Assembly (NCBI RefSeq): GCF_019097595.1
Contig: NC_080723.1
Location: 16,385,511 to 16,449,510 of the forward strand
Direction of reading: 5' to 3'
Origin: Hemibagrus wyckioides
Lineage: Eukaryota; Chordata; Actinopteri; Siluriformes; Bagridae
DNA: 64,000 bases
This document shows positions 45,026-59,034 of the stretch, in pieces (the stretch's first letter is position 1; each line of letters begins with the position of its first letter). The translations under genes and the position numbers were made by a program. The notes under the pieces are model-generated. The model had not been told where the DNA came from, searched no databases, and saw only the letters and a list, made by a program, of their open reading frames with translations.

Positions 45026-46271
45026 GTATATATATTGTTTGTGTGTTTAAAGGTTATATAAAATATAAATCCTGCAACTTGCAATGTATTCGTGTTTTTT
45101 ATAGTGACATATTATGTCTTGGTCTGGAACAGTTCATAGTATAAATATCATAGTGAAGATGGTGCAGAAGATTCCTAAAGTTCTCAGACAGCATTATTAG
45201 ACAAGACTCCAGGGCACTTAGTTACAGAGCTATTGCAAAGATCTCATATAACTGGCTCCATAATATCTATGTGAAAAGTTCATGGAACCACAGCCAATCA
45301 CCCCCAGACATGCACTCTCTTAGTAGCTGAGGAGTAACTGAGGAAGGTAAGAGAGAGGTCAGCAGTCTCCTGTACAGAGTTGCGGGATGATCCAAAAGCA
45401 AGACTAAGAGTTAAACAAAGAATGATGAGTAATAAACTCTCTGTTTGTACACCTCATGCAAATGTCCTCTGCTAAAAATAGAAGAACAAAGATGTGCATG
45501 TAAAAACACTGAGACTTTGGGGAGAAGATGGATGTTTCAGCAAGAAAATGGCCCAAACATACACCCATAATAACTCCAGACTTGAATTCCACTGAAAGGT
45601 AATGGATTTTAAAATTGAAAATCCATTAAAAATAGTCTTGTAAATCTGAAGTTGAAAATGACCGAATGGACTGAAACTGTAGTACAATGCTGCAAACAGA
45701 TGCTGATAAAATCTTAATATAGATCTCGATGCTGTATTCCTCAATGACAAAGTACTAATGCTGGTAAATGATGGTATATACTTAAGAATTTTTAAAACAT
45801 ACCTTTGATTATGATAATGAATACATACATATTGTTTAGATTTAGAAGTACAAAATGAAGAGGTACATTATGTATGAAGTATGTAAATGAACAAAGGAGT
45901 ATATGCATTATACTTAGATTAAATAGCAAACACAACAGTGTTCAAATACTGTACTTATTTCTCCTCACTGTATAGAGAGAAAAGGAAGTAGAAGGGGTCA
46001 TGGCAATCCAGGGTAAATGAGCAGAAAATTAGCAGATTTGTGTTCTTGGAACTAGTAAATCATTTAAAATGTACATGTAAAGGTACTTTAAGTGAATTAA
46101 AGGATAATTCAACATATAAGTACGTCTTCAACATGACATATATAAGCCTAGACTTAGTTGCATGTGTACTGTATATAGTTATAGCCTGTCTGTATGATGC
46201 CAGACACTACCACATACATATGTGGAAAGCAGCTACTACATTAACAGTACTGATGAACACAAAATGAACAC
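45026..46271. other. Intergenic, no gene seen
   Basis: Bases 45115-45755 have an even composition and could be a strongly decayed transposon; words like AAGAAAATGGCCCAAACATAC followed by AACTCCAGACTTGAATTCCA recall the 'N-D-x-D-P-K-H .. P-D-L-N-P' region of a Tc1 gene, but I cannot confirm this. Confidence 0.35.
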
Positions 46272-46790
46272 CTCCTACCATTAACATTGCATCTGCAAGG
46301 CCACCAGCATTGTGGATGACCCCCCTATCCCTCTCATAGACTTTTACCCTCATGCCATCTGTCAGAAGTTACCGGAACATCTGTGCCGCCACCACCAGAC
46401 TCCAAAACAGTTTCTCCCCTGAGGCAATTAGATGACTCTACACACTCCTGCCCCTGGACAAAGCACCTGGACTGTTCAAAACCCTTCCCAACACCCACCT
46501 TCATATCACCATCACTGCACATCTGCACTTTACAATTATAGCAATATCTCCTGGACTGTATTGTGCCAACTGAGGCAATGCACTCAGTTCAAACTGGTGC
46601 GGATTTGCATTACCTTATAGCGTGTAATCCTGCATGACACAGTGTATGTGTGTGACACAAAGCGCCAGGAGTAATGACATTTTGTTGTATACAAGTTATA
46701 ATGTGCAGTGATATACAGTGTCTAATGATTTTTGAAGCGTACAAATGATATAAAGTAATGACAATGAAATGTAATTGAATTGACTTATTG
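46272..46790 (+). mobile_element. 3' end of a LINE (L2/Rex-like), decayed
   Basis: The start reads, with frameshifts, as a 'RKATSIVDDP...PSV.SYRNICAATTRLQNSF.PEAIR' type stretch, the C-terminal end of reverse transcriptases of L2/Rex-type fish LINEs. It is followed by a non-coding tail ending AATGACAATGAAATGTAATT. No intact domain. The exact clade is uncertain. Confidence 0.65.
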
Positions 46791-47397
46791 GATTATTGGA
46801 TCATTCTCACCACACTGACATCATAGTGGATGTGTTTTGCTGGCAGTGGTGATATTAGATGGTAGGGCTTAAATCTAATATTTGTCAATAGCTTGACAGT
46901 GAAGGAATTGTTAGGGATGAGTAATGTGTTAAGTAAAGCTGGTGATATATATATATAAGAAATAATGCGGGGCAAACTATTACACACACACACACGTCCA
47001 CAATGCTCTCCAGACTTCATGCTGTTTCCTAGAATTACCAGAAAAAAAGCCATAAACCATCATTTAAATAAAAATACACTATGCATGCTTAGAATGTTCA
47101 CTTTATTTCCCCTCTAAGGCAATTTGGAAAAAAAATTAATAACTAAGTAAATAATTCATCTTGGCCATCTTGAACATTGCTACTGATGTGTTTTGTAGGC
47201 TCCAGTGCACACAAAATATTTCAATATGTATTCAGTTAATATAAGTGTCAACAACATGTGGCATGAATCTACAGAAAAAAATGAGCTTGCTCATTTTCAC
47301 TACTATATTTAGAGAACTGTGTATTTTTATTACAACCACTGGTGGTGCGCTTGAGCTCAGTTCTACAAAAGTCCAAAATAATCTTCCTTAGGCCATC
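46791..47397. other. Intergenic, no gene seen
   Basis: Unique A+T-rich sequence. No feature recognised. Confidence 0.45.
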
Positions 47398-47580
47398 TAT
47401 GGCAGTGGTAGCTTAGTTGTTAAAATATTGGCTTACTGCTTGGAAGGTCATGAGTGCAAATCCCAGCACTGCCTCTGCTGGACCCTTGAGCAAGGTCCTT
47501 AATCCTCAACTGCTCTGCTTTATAAATGAGATAAATGCAAGTTGCTTTGGGTAAGCGCGTCTGCCAATTGCCATAAATTT
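47398..47580 (+). mobile_element. tRNA-type SINE, second family (complete copy)
   Basis: Head GGCAGTGGTAGCTTAGTTG, B-box-like TGAGTGCAAATCCCAGC, GACCCTTGAGCAAGGTCC and 3' end AAGTTGCTTTGGGTAAGCGC followed by GTCTGCCAATTGCCATAAAT. All parts are in order. Confidence 0.8.
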
Positions 47581-48799
47581 CCATATTAACGTCAAATAAT
47601 CTGTAAATAATAAATAACTCTTTTTACTCATGGAAATGACAGTGCAGCTTAGCTCTGCTAGCCCATTTATACCAGCTGCCCCATGCACTGATACGAGTGT
47701 ATTGTGCACAAGATAATCCAAAGATATTTAAACATTTCATTTTAGATAAAACGTGTATTTCTGTGTATTACTTCCTTCATCTCAACACACTGTTCGCTGA
47801 GTGAAACATTAGAACGTGTGCATCCCACAGAGACATGAGGGCATGTGGTACTGAACCAAAACCAACATTGTTCAATCAACAAGTGCTGATTCTGATTAAA
47901 CATTTGCATTTGTTCCTCTGTTTATCTTTCCATGAGAGATTTATTTGAAATGGTTAATATTGTTCACAGCGCATTCTCATATTTGCACTGTGCATTGTAT
48001 GGCACTGAGATGATTATAGAGTTAGAAAAGATACGAGACGCTGGAGAGAAAGAGAAGCCATAAATGTTCAAGAGTTGATCCAGAGTGAAGGTCAGTTATT
48101 CCCGCACACGTCCTCTGAGAGTTATATCACATCTGTCCACTCTGCTGCCTGTCTTTAATTAATCTTAATAGCCAGTCCTTTATTTCATTCACATTTATCA
48201 ATCACTGAGAGTCACCACTAGTGACTGACTGCAAAGTTATACAGTAGGTCCTGTTAACTGTAACAGGAAAGCATTAAACTTGAGATATGATTGCATTTGA
48301 TGTTGCCCAGTTATTCAGATCCTGAATAATATTTTATAAAAAACCCCACCAACAATTTCAATCACAATCTTACACCTAGCCCCGAATATAGATGTTTTCC
48401 CTTCTTTCCATTCTCTAACTGAAGAAGGCTAAGAGAGCTAGATAGAAGCTTTGGAGAAATGATTACACATAATTCTAAGTAATACAGCATGTAGCACCAA
48501 CACCTTTCAGTGGCAGCCTCTAAGAGACTATCCTAATCTCTGGGTATGAAAGGAACCAGTGTAGAAATAACTCCTGAAAAAGCTTGTATTTGTTTACCTA
48601 AAGGTAGAGTCTGCTCTTTTAAAGGGGGCCATAATAGGGGCTTTAATGCAATGTTCTAGCAAGAAAAACGTTGTAGGATTCTGCAAAGAAATTTGAGCTG
48701 GAGTTGTTTTCGAAATTGAATATCCAATTACAAAAGACCTAATAGCCATTTGGATATATGACATCTATATTGAAATGTATACTAATTTACTACAGGACA
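47581..48799. other. Intergenic, no gene seen
   Basis: Unique-looking sequence. No feature recognised. Confidence 0.45.
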
Positions 48800-48960
48800 C
48801 ACACTTTTGCACACTCATTCACAATAGGGTGCAATTAATTGTCTCCAATATACCTACCGATTTGTTTCTAAGAGGAGATGTGGAAGGGAGGAAAGTAAAA
48901 CTGGGAGGAAAACTCCACACAGAATGGGCTTAAAGGAAGAAAGTATCCTAATGCATCCAC
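48800..48960 (-). repeat. Decayed SINE of the 13942 type
   Basis: CACACTCATTCACAATAGGG, 'GTCTCCAATATACCTACC' and GGAGGAAAACTCCACACAGA recall the minus-strand body of the SINE at 13942-14296. The head is lost. Confidence 0.45.
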
Positions 48961-49704
48961 TAGATGAACCAGAGCTGCAGCCTTTCACAGCTGTAATGAA
49001 CTGATCTGCCCTCTGTAGCCTCTACATGTACCTAGCTGACTGCAATATGAAGTGTCGGGAGAAAATCACTCCAGACGGACGGAATTTGAAAGCTTATGAG
49101 GTTTAGAAATTCAGACTGTGTATGCTGAAGGTCAGACAGTGGTGCGGATACAGTTTAAACGCATGCATGCTGGGGAACGGAAAAGACTATGTGAAGGTCT
49201 GAGAGGTGGAAATGGGAAGATATGTACAAGGTTACCATGAAAGAAAGAGGATCCTTAAATGATTCAGGAAGCTAGCCGTAGACAGACTCATGGCACTGAG
49301 TTTTACACTGGAATTTTAGTCTGTCTTCAGCTCAAGTGGAATTAATTGATGGTACAACTTGATTCAAACCCTTCTGTTTCGACTCCAGATTGATCGTAGT
49401 CTCGTCCATATTTCAAAACATATTTTTAGTTGATTTCCAAAAACATAAGACTGTGATTTTGAATCCAGACCATGCCACAGTCATCTGCAGCCTAGAACCA
49501 AGGGATCAAAATTGGCCAGACTGTTTGGTTGGGAGTGATTACAGACTCTCCATGTCCTGTCAGTCTCAGTAATACTAGGTAATTGCCAGGTTTCTGAGGT
49601 CCTGGGGCTCAGTTGGAGTTTCAACTCTCCAGGATATAAGTGTAGACAACAGTGGTGTGAAAGATATTGGAAAGCCTGACCTGAAATGGGGGCAAAATCT
49701 AGGT
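48961..49704. other. Intergenic, no gene seen
   Basis: No feature recognised. Confidence 0.4.
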
Positions 49705-50230
49705 AGCTGCTGTGATGTTCAGTGGTTGCTCACTGGTTCTGAGGCTCCAAGTTACTGATCAGCAGGTTGGGTTTAAGACCCAAACTATCACTACCTTAAG
49801 TAAGGCCCTGAACCCTCTATTTCTCCAGAGGTGCTGTATCATGGCTGACCCTGTGCTCCAACCCCAGCTTCAGTTGTTAAGATGTTGGATTATTGGTCAG
49901 AAGGTCAGGAGTTCAAATCCCAGCACTGCCAAGCTGCTACTGCTGGGATCTTGAGCAAGCTACTTAAAACTCGACTGATCCAATATCTGGGCAGCTGCCA
50001 ATGAGCAATGGTGGCTCAGTGTATAAGACTTTGATTAACTGATCAGAAGGTTGGCAGTTCAAGCCCCTGCACTGTCAGGCTGCCATTGCTGGGCCCATAA
50101 GCAAGGCCCTTAACCTTCTCTGCTCCAGGGGTACTATATCACGACTGACCCGGTGCTCTTCCTAACAAACTGGGATATGTAAAGAAAAGACTTTCAGTTT
50201 GCTGTGTAGTGTATATATGACAAATAAACA
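49705..50230 (+). mobile_element. Three tandem copies of the second SINE family
   Basis: Three consecutive SINE heads and bodies lie in the same direction. The first, from about 49715, has TACTGATCAGCAGGTTGGGT, then TAAGGCCCTGAACCC. The second, from about 49866, has AGAAGGTCAGGAGTTCAAAT. The third, from about 50009, has AATGGTGGCTCAGTGTATAA, then GGCCCTTAACCTTCTCTGC and the long-form tail. Tandem insertions or a tandem dimer/trimer transcript could both explain it. Confidence 0.65.
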
Positions 50231-51976
50231 GGCTGCTGCTTCTGCTGCATCTGGGAACTCAGATAGATAACTTTTTCCACCAGGTGTGTACTGAAGCCTT
50301 GTCAATTTCAAAGATGTGTTTAAATGATGCATAGTTTCAGTCTAGCCTGGTGCAGTATATCCAGCTTGATCATAACAAGGTGGTGCCGATTTCTGCAAAA
50401 TGAGCTCTTTGAGGTTCTTTCATTGGATTATTCACTGACTGATGCCAGTCTATTAACTAATAACCTATCAACACATTCTAAAGCATTGAAAAACCTGTTA
50501 TCTATATGATACCATAGTGTTACCTGTTTGGCAAGTGCAAAATAACCTCCATGTTATTCTGAACTGAAATCTGGGGAGCTGAAAACTACTATACATGTAC
50601 TCTCTAGCCTGATTAATCTTTCCCCTAGGTGACCCCTGTATTATTACTTTTTTTAAGGTTGTTGCAAAGAGCACAGCACAGAAAGAGGGGTTTGTGTAAC
50701 AGTCCCCGGTTACATCAGCAAGATCCTTCAAACAGAGGAAGCAAAGCTGATGCCAAACTCCTCACATCTGAGTGTATTACACGAACGGAACAAGAATGAA
50801 TACCAGCGAGGAGAGAAAGCATGGAAGAGAGCAATAGTTTGCTGATGAGAAGCAGGAGAAAGCGTTGGGGGAAGATGAGGAGATGCGCAGCTCATGTGCA
50901 TCCCCCATTGTTTTCTTGATTCATGAAGCAGAATTTATTCATTGCATATCGATTTTTTAAGCACTAATAGACTTTAGGCTAATGAGCGATATCTGAACTA
51001 TAAAAAGGGAAACTCACAATTTCAAATGTACCTCAACACAGAGCTCAATAAACTCAACCATTAGAATGACTCACTTGAATGTTAACAGACTGTACTGAGG
51101 ATGTATTTAGTGTCATGTATACTAAGAAAATCTGTCGCCCTATCTTTTTCTCTTGCTCATAGCTGGTAATTGGAATTCAGAACCACCCAGTGGCTTGGGT
51201 GCACTGCATGACAATAACTTTCATTTATTATTAGCGGTGTGTGTACTACAGAAAGAGGAGTGTAGCATGTCCATTAGTACTGCAAATCCTCTCAGCAGGC
51301 CAGGACACAGGGTTTATGAGTAATGAAGAGAAGAGTAGAGAAGATGGACTCTTTCTGAGAAAGGGCCTGTACTTTGTAGATTGTTGTAAATTAGCGTGTG
51401 TGTGCATGCATGCCCGTTAATTATTGGGTTAGGATATGTAGCAGCGGCAGCTCACACTGTGTAGCTCCTTAACAGCCTCAGCAGGCATCCACTTGAAGAA
51501 ATCCAGTCCACTCTGTGTGTCAGTGGGGGTCTGAACCCGTCACTACTGGCTTTTTCTGCACGGCTGCACCACACACACACACACACACACACACATTCAC
51601 AAACAGTGAAATAATATGCAAAAACAAAAATTGTACAGTGAAACTAAACAGTATTTTGAATTGCTGTGTGTGTTGGTTTGCAGCAGTTTGAGCTCCTGCT
51701 GTCTGAATTCATTATTAAACACCTCAAACCTCATTAAACATCTCAGTAAAAAAGGAAATATGCCTCTCATGTATACAAGATTCTGAGTTTTTGTGGTCTT
51801 GCATGCGTGTGTGACAGATGGTTCACTCTGACTTTGTAACTTTAATTCCATTAATCTCTTCTCTGAGAGCATTGGCACATTTGGCACACACACACACACA
51901 CACACACACACATTGTGAGTTATACAGTAGTTTAGTAATTCACACTAAAGCCTATGTGAAGTCTTTGTGTGTGTGT

Positions 51977-52023
<47 letters not shown>

Positions 52024-52140
52024 TGTATTTAGTACTCTATTAGTAGTTAGGACTCTGATGTAGTGAACCATTTTGTTTCCTAGTCATCATGATGAATACC
52101 ATTTTAGCAAAAAAAAAACCAAAATAACCCTTTTATATAC
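50231..52140. other. Intergenic, no gene seen
   Basis: Unique sequence with (CA)n at 51571-51594 and 51885-51911 and a longer (GT)n at 51967-52020. Open frames are short or made by the repeats. Confidence 0.45.
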
Positions 52141-52697
52141 GCTACCAGTCAAAAGTTTGGACGCACCTTCTAATTCCATGGTCTTTCCTGATGTTTATTT
52201 CTTTCTACATTGTAAAACAATGCTGAAGGCGGCCGAAATACACAATAATGTCCTTTGAATAGTTGATATTGAGATATGTCTGCTACTGATGCTCTGTAAA
52301 GCCTTCATAACGGCTCTAATCTGAGGTGCTGTTAATTGGTGATTTCTGAGGCTGGTAACTCTAAATGAACTTCTCCTCTGCAGCAGAGGTCAGTTTTGGT
52401 CTTGCTTTACTGGGATGGTCTTCATGTGAGCCAGTTTCATCATGGTGCTTGATGGGTTTTGCAAATGCACTTGATAATACTGTTCTTGCAAGAACTATTC
52501 CAGAACACCTGACCTTCGTGTCTTAAAATAACAACTGACTGTTGTTTGTTGTCATTACATATGGATTACAAGTATAAGTCCATGTGTGTTATTTCATAGT
52601 TTTGAAATCTCCAGTATTGTTCAAGAATGTAGAAAATAAATCCCTAAACAAAAAACATTGAATTAAAAGGTGTGTCCAAACTTTTGACTGTTAGTGT
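52141..52697. mobile_element. Tc1/mariner-type MITE
   Basis: A 557-bp non-coding element. The left end reads CTACCAGTCAAAAGTTTGGAC, and the right end AAGGTGTGTCCAAACTTTTGACTG is its inverse with a few changes. The flanks are TATA-rich. No transposase is encoded, and the interior is unlike the coding Tc1 elements in this window. A common fish MITE with 'AGTCAAAAGTTTGGACACACC' ends is the likely family. Confidence 0.85.
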
Positions 52698-52719
52698 ATA
52701 TATATAGCCGAAGCCTATA

Positions 52720-52920
52720 TGGGGAATGCACAGTGAGAATATGCCAGTCCATCACAAGGCACTACACATGCATTCAGTCCTAGGAGCAATGCAGCATAGA
52801 CAATCAACCTACCAGCATGTTTTGGGAGATGAGAGGAAACCAGACAAACCATGCACAGAAACTCCACACGGACAGTAACTCAGGCTCAGGATCCTATAAG
52901 GAACCCTGGAGCTGTGATGT
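52720..52920 (-). repeat. Decayed SINE of the 13942 type
   Basis: 'GCCAGTCCATCACAAGGCAC', 'GACAATCAACCTACCAGCATG', GATGAGAGGAAACCAGAC and AGAAACTCCACACGGACAG follow the minus-strand order of the SINE at 13942. Confidence 0.55.
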
Positions 52921-55900
52921 AGCAATTGTAGTCACTGCAACTGTAAATACTCATACTTGCTTGTTGTAGTGTTGAAAACTAATCATCTGCTAGTTCCTTG
53001 TTCTCAGTGCCTAGTAATGTAGATTATGATTTTGACTTTACATGGACTGTATTTTGTCCTTGCATGTGGATCTTCCCTAAGTCAACCATGTCTGCTTTAG
53101 TTTTGACCCCTGGCACTTGGTAAACACCAGTAAAGCATTTCAATTGCACCCATCCTCATCTGGCCGATTGTCTGACTGACCATGGATGTTGCATTCATGT
53201 GCAGAAAGTTGCATAATAGCAGAATGAGAAACAGTTCAAGAAAATAATAAATATGTCTGATATCAAAAATTATGGAATCTCCTGGGAGGTTGCACTTGTA
53301 TTACCTGATCAAGAAACTGGCCCATTTATGTCTGCCCACTTTATGTAGTCCTGTGAAGATCTAATTTAGTCCCGCGTAGGCCTTCTTTAGTCCTGCGTAG
53401 GTTTTTTTTAGCACAATGAGCACCTCGAGGAACATAGTTTCATATCACTGTGTGCTGTATATGCTTGACTTGCCGACTCGGACTTGATATGAAACAGACT
53501 TCACTTGGTGACTTAACATGAACTTGATGCTGGGAAATGAGGGACGACAAAACCTTCTCCACCCTCATGAACCACAGCAGTACAAACCCCAGGGGGGTTT
53601 ATCACAATGGGACATAAAACTTGATGTGTTCTGTAGTTTGTTTCCTGAATCAAGCTGCTACTATGTTCTCAGAGCTCTCAGGACAAGCTTGTGCATGGGT
53701 GCTTACTGTAATTTGGGACACTTTGCCACATTGCTTCAGAAAATCTGGCAATTAAAATTCAGAATCAAATAAATCACAAGTTATTAAACATCATGATAAA
53801 ACACGTTTGGTTTGGATTAATCTTCACTGTATGTGAAGGCAAAAGTTACACAACACAGTGAACTGTGCTATAACACTTAAATGAAATATATAGCCTATGC
53901 CTCAACACAATATATTTAACAAATTATATGCTTTGCAACAAAATACTAACATTTATTTGCATAATACAGCAAACGAAAGCAATCTATTGTGATATATTAC
54001 TACATTAATGGTTGTTTCATCTCCTACAGTAGGCTCTGCAGAATGTTGACATTAATTAGATTAGTCCTCTTCTCCTTCTGCTGCAGCAACTTTGCCAGAA
54101 TTTGATGTTTCATTAGCTCACAAACAGAACGACTTGCAGAGACAATGCAAATCATTTTAGGCATGTAATGGTACATTTTCACTCAACGTGTATAAGATGT
54201 AGATATCAAGAGGTAGATCTGTGTCACAGTTATGAAAAGCTAGCTAATAGCCACAACAATGGGCAGATTAATCAATTCACAATTCAAAGCAAAAATACTT
54301 AACTTATTTGGGTCATAAAGGAAATATGTAATGTTAATAATACTGACCTAGTTTATGAAAATCATGCTTTGCATTTCTGTGGTTTGTTTTCAGTCGAACC
54401 GTGAGAACATGGCCAGGGATGCAAAGTGAGTTCAGAGAAATTATGCTATAAAAAAAAGTTATTTAAGTTACCAGAAATTAAATAATGTTAAAAGTTTACA
54501 TCCAGAAAAGTCCATCCAAGCGATCCTAAAGCATGAGGTGGGAGTGAGGTGTGTAAGAGTTGTGATATTAAAACACAACAATTACTTTAAATGAATGATT
54601 TATTTTTAATTTAAACCAGAGGCAGGAATGACACACATACATCATACACAGTAGACAGAAAGACAGGTATACGAGGTATTAGCTAAAGGAACTGAATTAG
54701 TTTTTAGAGTGTTAATGGTCCCTCATGCTTTGGGTTACTATGATGTTCCCTTGGTCTTCATCATCTGATGGCCCTACAGCTTGATTTATCAAAAGCCTGG
54801 TTGATCTCTGCACATTCCCCTGTATTAGACTGCACTGTATTATCGTTCTGTCTTAGGCTCTGATTTTGCTCATGTCTCTGGGTTTGTCTCACTCTAGGCC
54901 TCTGTGTCAGAACCTAACTCTTATCAAGTATCTACCAACGCCTTGTAATTGCTCATAAAATGGCCATTTTGAATATCCTGAGGGATTTGTCTAACCAATT
55001 TGAATAACTCGGTTTTTCACAGATGGCCGAATTTCCAGGCCTGACGTATCCACATTAAATTCCAATTAGACATTTAGTGACAATAAGCGCTTCACATTAT
55101 TCACACCTTTTTCTAGTTTAGCGTCTGTCTCCCTCGGTCTCGTTTGCCCTCCTGAGGAACTAGTCATCACAGGCTTAAAATATTGTGCTAAATATATTGT
55201 ATGTATTCTGTGCAGAATTTCAAACTACTTCACGTTTCAACTGGCCAATTCCCATGCTGTAACAAGATAGACTTCTAGAGGTCTGGAAGTGTGACTTGGC
55301 CCATGATCATCATGATTACGGTCTCTTTTTCTGTGAGTTAACTTTATCTCCAGTCCCTAGCTTAAGAGCCAGTATAGGATATCGAACCACTGTTCTATTA
55401 CCCAGCTATTGTTCCTAGAATCAGAGTTTCCTTTTCTCTTTAAAATTGGAGAGTTATTTTGGGTTATTCTAATCTTTGTAGATCTGAAACTTGATTTTAT
55501 TCAGATGTACTTTGAATCTGAAACTTGAAGATGTCTCTTTTCTTATTACACTCCTACATGTGCATACACACTCGACATTAGGAGGCTCCCCAGGCATAGG
55601 AAGATGTTTTGTGTTTCTATTTCCATGACTATTATTTGGATGGGTTTCTATTTACAGACTACTTGCTTGGGACACAGTTTACCCATATCTGAATACAAGA
55701 AAGTATTCCCCTGCAAACATCTATTGATGAAACTTTTGGACTTAAAAATGATCCAGAATTAACTGTTAACTCAGGGTAAAGTATGAACAGCATGAAACAT
55801 GAAACAAGCTAGCCCGGGATTCTGTTTATCCGGAATTTACAATATTTCAAGTTATAAAAAAGCCTTTTAGAAATTTAGATCTGTTGTATAACCTATATTC

Positions 55901-56009
55901 CTGTACAGAGGCTTTGTGCCAATGTATTGTTTAAATCGCTATAGAAATAAAGCTTGAACATGAGGGTTATTAAACTTCTTGATACAATTAGTTCTGGTCC
56001 ACTAATTTG
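52921..56009. other. Intergenic, no gene seen
   Basis: About 3 kb with few simple repeats. The open frame at 53518-53772 has no recognisable domain. This is one of the larger unique blocks and a reasonable place to look for distal regulatory elements. Confidence 0.45.
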
Positions 56010-56500
56010 ATTGGTCAAGCAGTGTATCAATAATATTTCCTATAAATGCACTGTGATGGGACGTGTTAACTAGGTAAAATTCCACTAATGGTTACTACAC
56101 TAGTGTTAGTGACATTATCAGCAGACATGACTAACTACTAACTTAAAATATGAACACTCGACAGATGAAGATGGAAACAAAGCAGGGATGCCAATTTAAC
56201 CAGAAACATACAAATAAAAAATACGAGCTAGCTAGCCGGCATACTATAAACCATGTTGAGTGTGGGTTCTTTGTGATCTATTTCCTCTAGTGGAGCAAAA
56301 ATAAGCATACCGTTTGCCCATATTTTGGCTGAAATGTCACTTGATATTAAATTTATTATTTAAAGAAAGCAATATCACACTCGCAATCATGCAGTTATTC
56401 TGCGATTTGTCCGTAGGTAATCAAAGCCCTGTCAAATATTCAGTATAGCCACACTACTGTGAGTGCAATATTGCTTTTTGCTCACATGATATTGCTTAAA
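56010..56500. repeat. Possible MITE with GCAATATC ends
   Basis: AAGCAATATCACACTCGC at 56367 and CATGATATTGCTTAAATAT at 56485 form an imperfect inverted pair, and the interior (AAAGCCCTGTCAAATATTCA, then GTATAGCCACACTACTGTGA) recalls a fish repeat. Full limits are not clear. Confidence 0.35.
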
Positions 56501-57981
56501 TATAATACATTTTCATTTTGTACAGCCAATACCTATTCCCAGTGTCTCATTCCACTCATTTGGAAGAGGGACATACACCGGGAGACCCATTTTCTAATTT
56601 ATATTAAGTCTGGCATTAGATGTGAGAATACAGGTCTCGCAACAGTGTCAGAGAAGAATATTAAATATAATGCATATGATGAACATCTCTCACGGTGGGA
56701 AACAGTCAGTCTACAATATACATGGCTATGTAAAGCATATTTTGCTGTTGAACTCATCCACACACACACCGACAAAAAACCACTCGCACGCAAGCTCAGT
56801 TCGAAGGGGATGGCCTTTCTATTAAATGTCACTAAAGCTGGAAGGTGAATGAGCCTCTCAGCTGAGAGTCGCTGTTAACACGTCTCAGTGTATTACTCAC
56901 ACCGCTGTGTGTGTGATTGTGTGTGTCAGTGAAAGAGAAGCACTTGGCGTATGAGAAAATGATTCGGCACAGGAGTATGCGAATGCGCGTGTGTGCGCAA
57001 TTTGGACAGTGGGGATGGTGTAGAAAACCGTATCAGATATCCATCCCCAAGCCTCAAATATCAGCATCAAAGCCACTAGACTCCGTCCTGTAGCAGTGCT
57101 GCAATCAGTCTACAGCATCAAATCTCATCCAGAGCCATCGCTTCAGGATATACACCTTCAATCTTTCTATTGACTCTTCGTTTTTCGTCTTTCACTGGCA
57201 CATTTCTAGAATAAATCATTCATTTTCCTCAACCCATAAAAGAGCACGAGCACCGCCGCAAAACAACAGCAGCAAAACAAAACAAAAAACAAAAATATAG
57301 GGTTTTAACCACCTTTTCTTGAATACCGCATCACTCTTCAATTCTTAATTGTTCTGCATATATTATTAATTTTCTATAACAGCAGCACGGAAAGTCGTGC
57401 CACGAGAGAAATCACAGTTTTATTGTATATCAATGTGTTAAATATATTTAATATGCTAGTGACCCATTCATGTGAGACTGTAGTGTGAACATAACCTGGG
57501 ATTAATAATAAAACACTGAAAATGTGCTATTAAAAAGAAAGGAAAAAAAGAAAGGAAGGAAGGAAGGAAGGAAGGATAACTGATCTAGTGACGTTTTCTA
57601 TAAAAAGACATTAATGGAATGAGTCTCCAGTTTCAGTGCTTCCTTTCAGTCTAAAGCTGATCCTTTACATTTTCTGGCGCTGAGGATTAGTGCTTTGTGT
57701 TTCTCAGGAACAAACTATCACTAAACCTCAAGAGATAGCAAAAGAACAATTGTTTATTGCCGCATTAACAAAAGTGAGAACAGCAATTAACTTGGACATT
57801 CCTTGACATTAAGTGCACCTATAGACAGATATAAATGTACATGTTATACTGTAAATAGTACAAAATGTAACACCTTAGGAAATTGCTGTAGTATTTTTAA
57901 AAAAATAAAAAATAAAATACTGCAAGATGCGCTGTAGGAAAACTATCAACAAGCAGCAAGGAGGGAACTAGAAAGAACTAA

Positions 57982-58020
<39 letters not shown>

Positions 58021-58675
58021 CATCATCATCATCATCATCACCACCATTATTTTAATCTATCTATCTACAGTATTTGTTTATTTATTTAGACATCTGACTC
58101 AGAGGGAGAGATAGATTATTGCACGGTTATTTTATTTCCAGGCTTCATGAGCAGACATGGTTAAAATAACATTAATAATTCATTTCAGTAGCACATGATG
58201 TCTCAGCTATTTCGTACTGTTTTAACAAAAGTGTGAAAAATGTATTATTTAGTATTGTAGAACTAGGAATTACTGAACTACAGTAAAGAAAGAGAGAAGG
58301 AGAGAGGGAAAATTACACACAGGAAATGTAAATAAAAGGATCAGTCTAAGAAGTGTAAAGGTGGGAAAGGATATTTATCAAAAAATAAAAAATAAACCAA
58401 AAATCAAATCTTAAAAAGGGGACAGAAGGAGGCTAAATCTCAGTATTTAAGGACTAAATAAATAAATAAATCTGTAAACTGCTATTTCACATTACTGATA
58501 AAATAGAAAATAGAAGAAAAATTCAAGTATAAACGAACAAAAATACAATGTAGTTTTTAATCAAATTAAAAAGATGTTTATTATAAATAAACATCTTGTG
58601 CAGTTGTGCGTGACTGTGTGCAATTAGTGCAATATGTTTCTTCGTCTCCCTCGCTCTGTGCTCGTGCGTGAGTAG

Positions 58676-58718
<43 letters not shown>

Positions 58719-58951
58719 GTCATGTGATAGACTGGCTTCCCATCCAGGGTGTATTTATGCCTTGTGCATATTGTTCCCAAGAGCCACTGCAACAATGACC
58801 AGGATAAAGTGGTAACTGCAGATGAATAAATGAATGAATAATTGGCCAGTCTGTTTATATTGATTGGTCTGGAGACCCTTTGTATCTTATTAAAGGCATG
58901 TGAACTTGGAGGATAACTCTGTTAAGCATATAGATACATATCTAGCTAGCT
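56501..58951. other. Intergenic, no gene seen
   Basis: Contains (AAGG)n (57556-57576), (TTA)n-(TCA)n (57986-58041) and (GA)n (58682-58714). The plus frame at 56459-56848 has no domain. Confidence 0.45.

Positions 58952-59034
<83 letters not shown>
58952..59034. repeat. (TAGA)20 microsatellite
   Basis: About 20 perfect TAGA units, directly joined to a retroelement-like 3' end. Confidence 0.95.

Noticed and set aside
53518..53772. An 84-codon plus-strand frame with several Cys and aromatic residues
   Set aside because: No recognisable domain, flanking splice sites or repeat match; too weak to call a gene.
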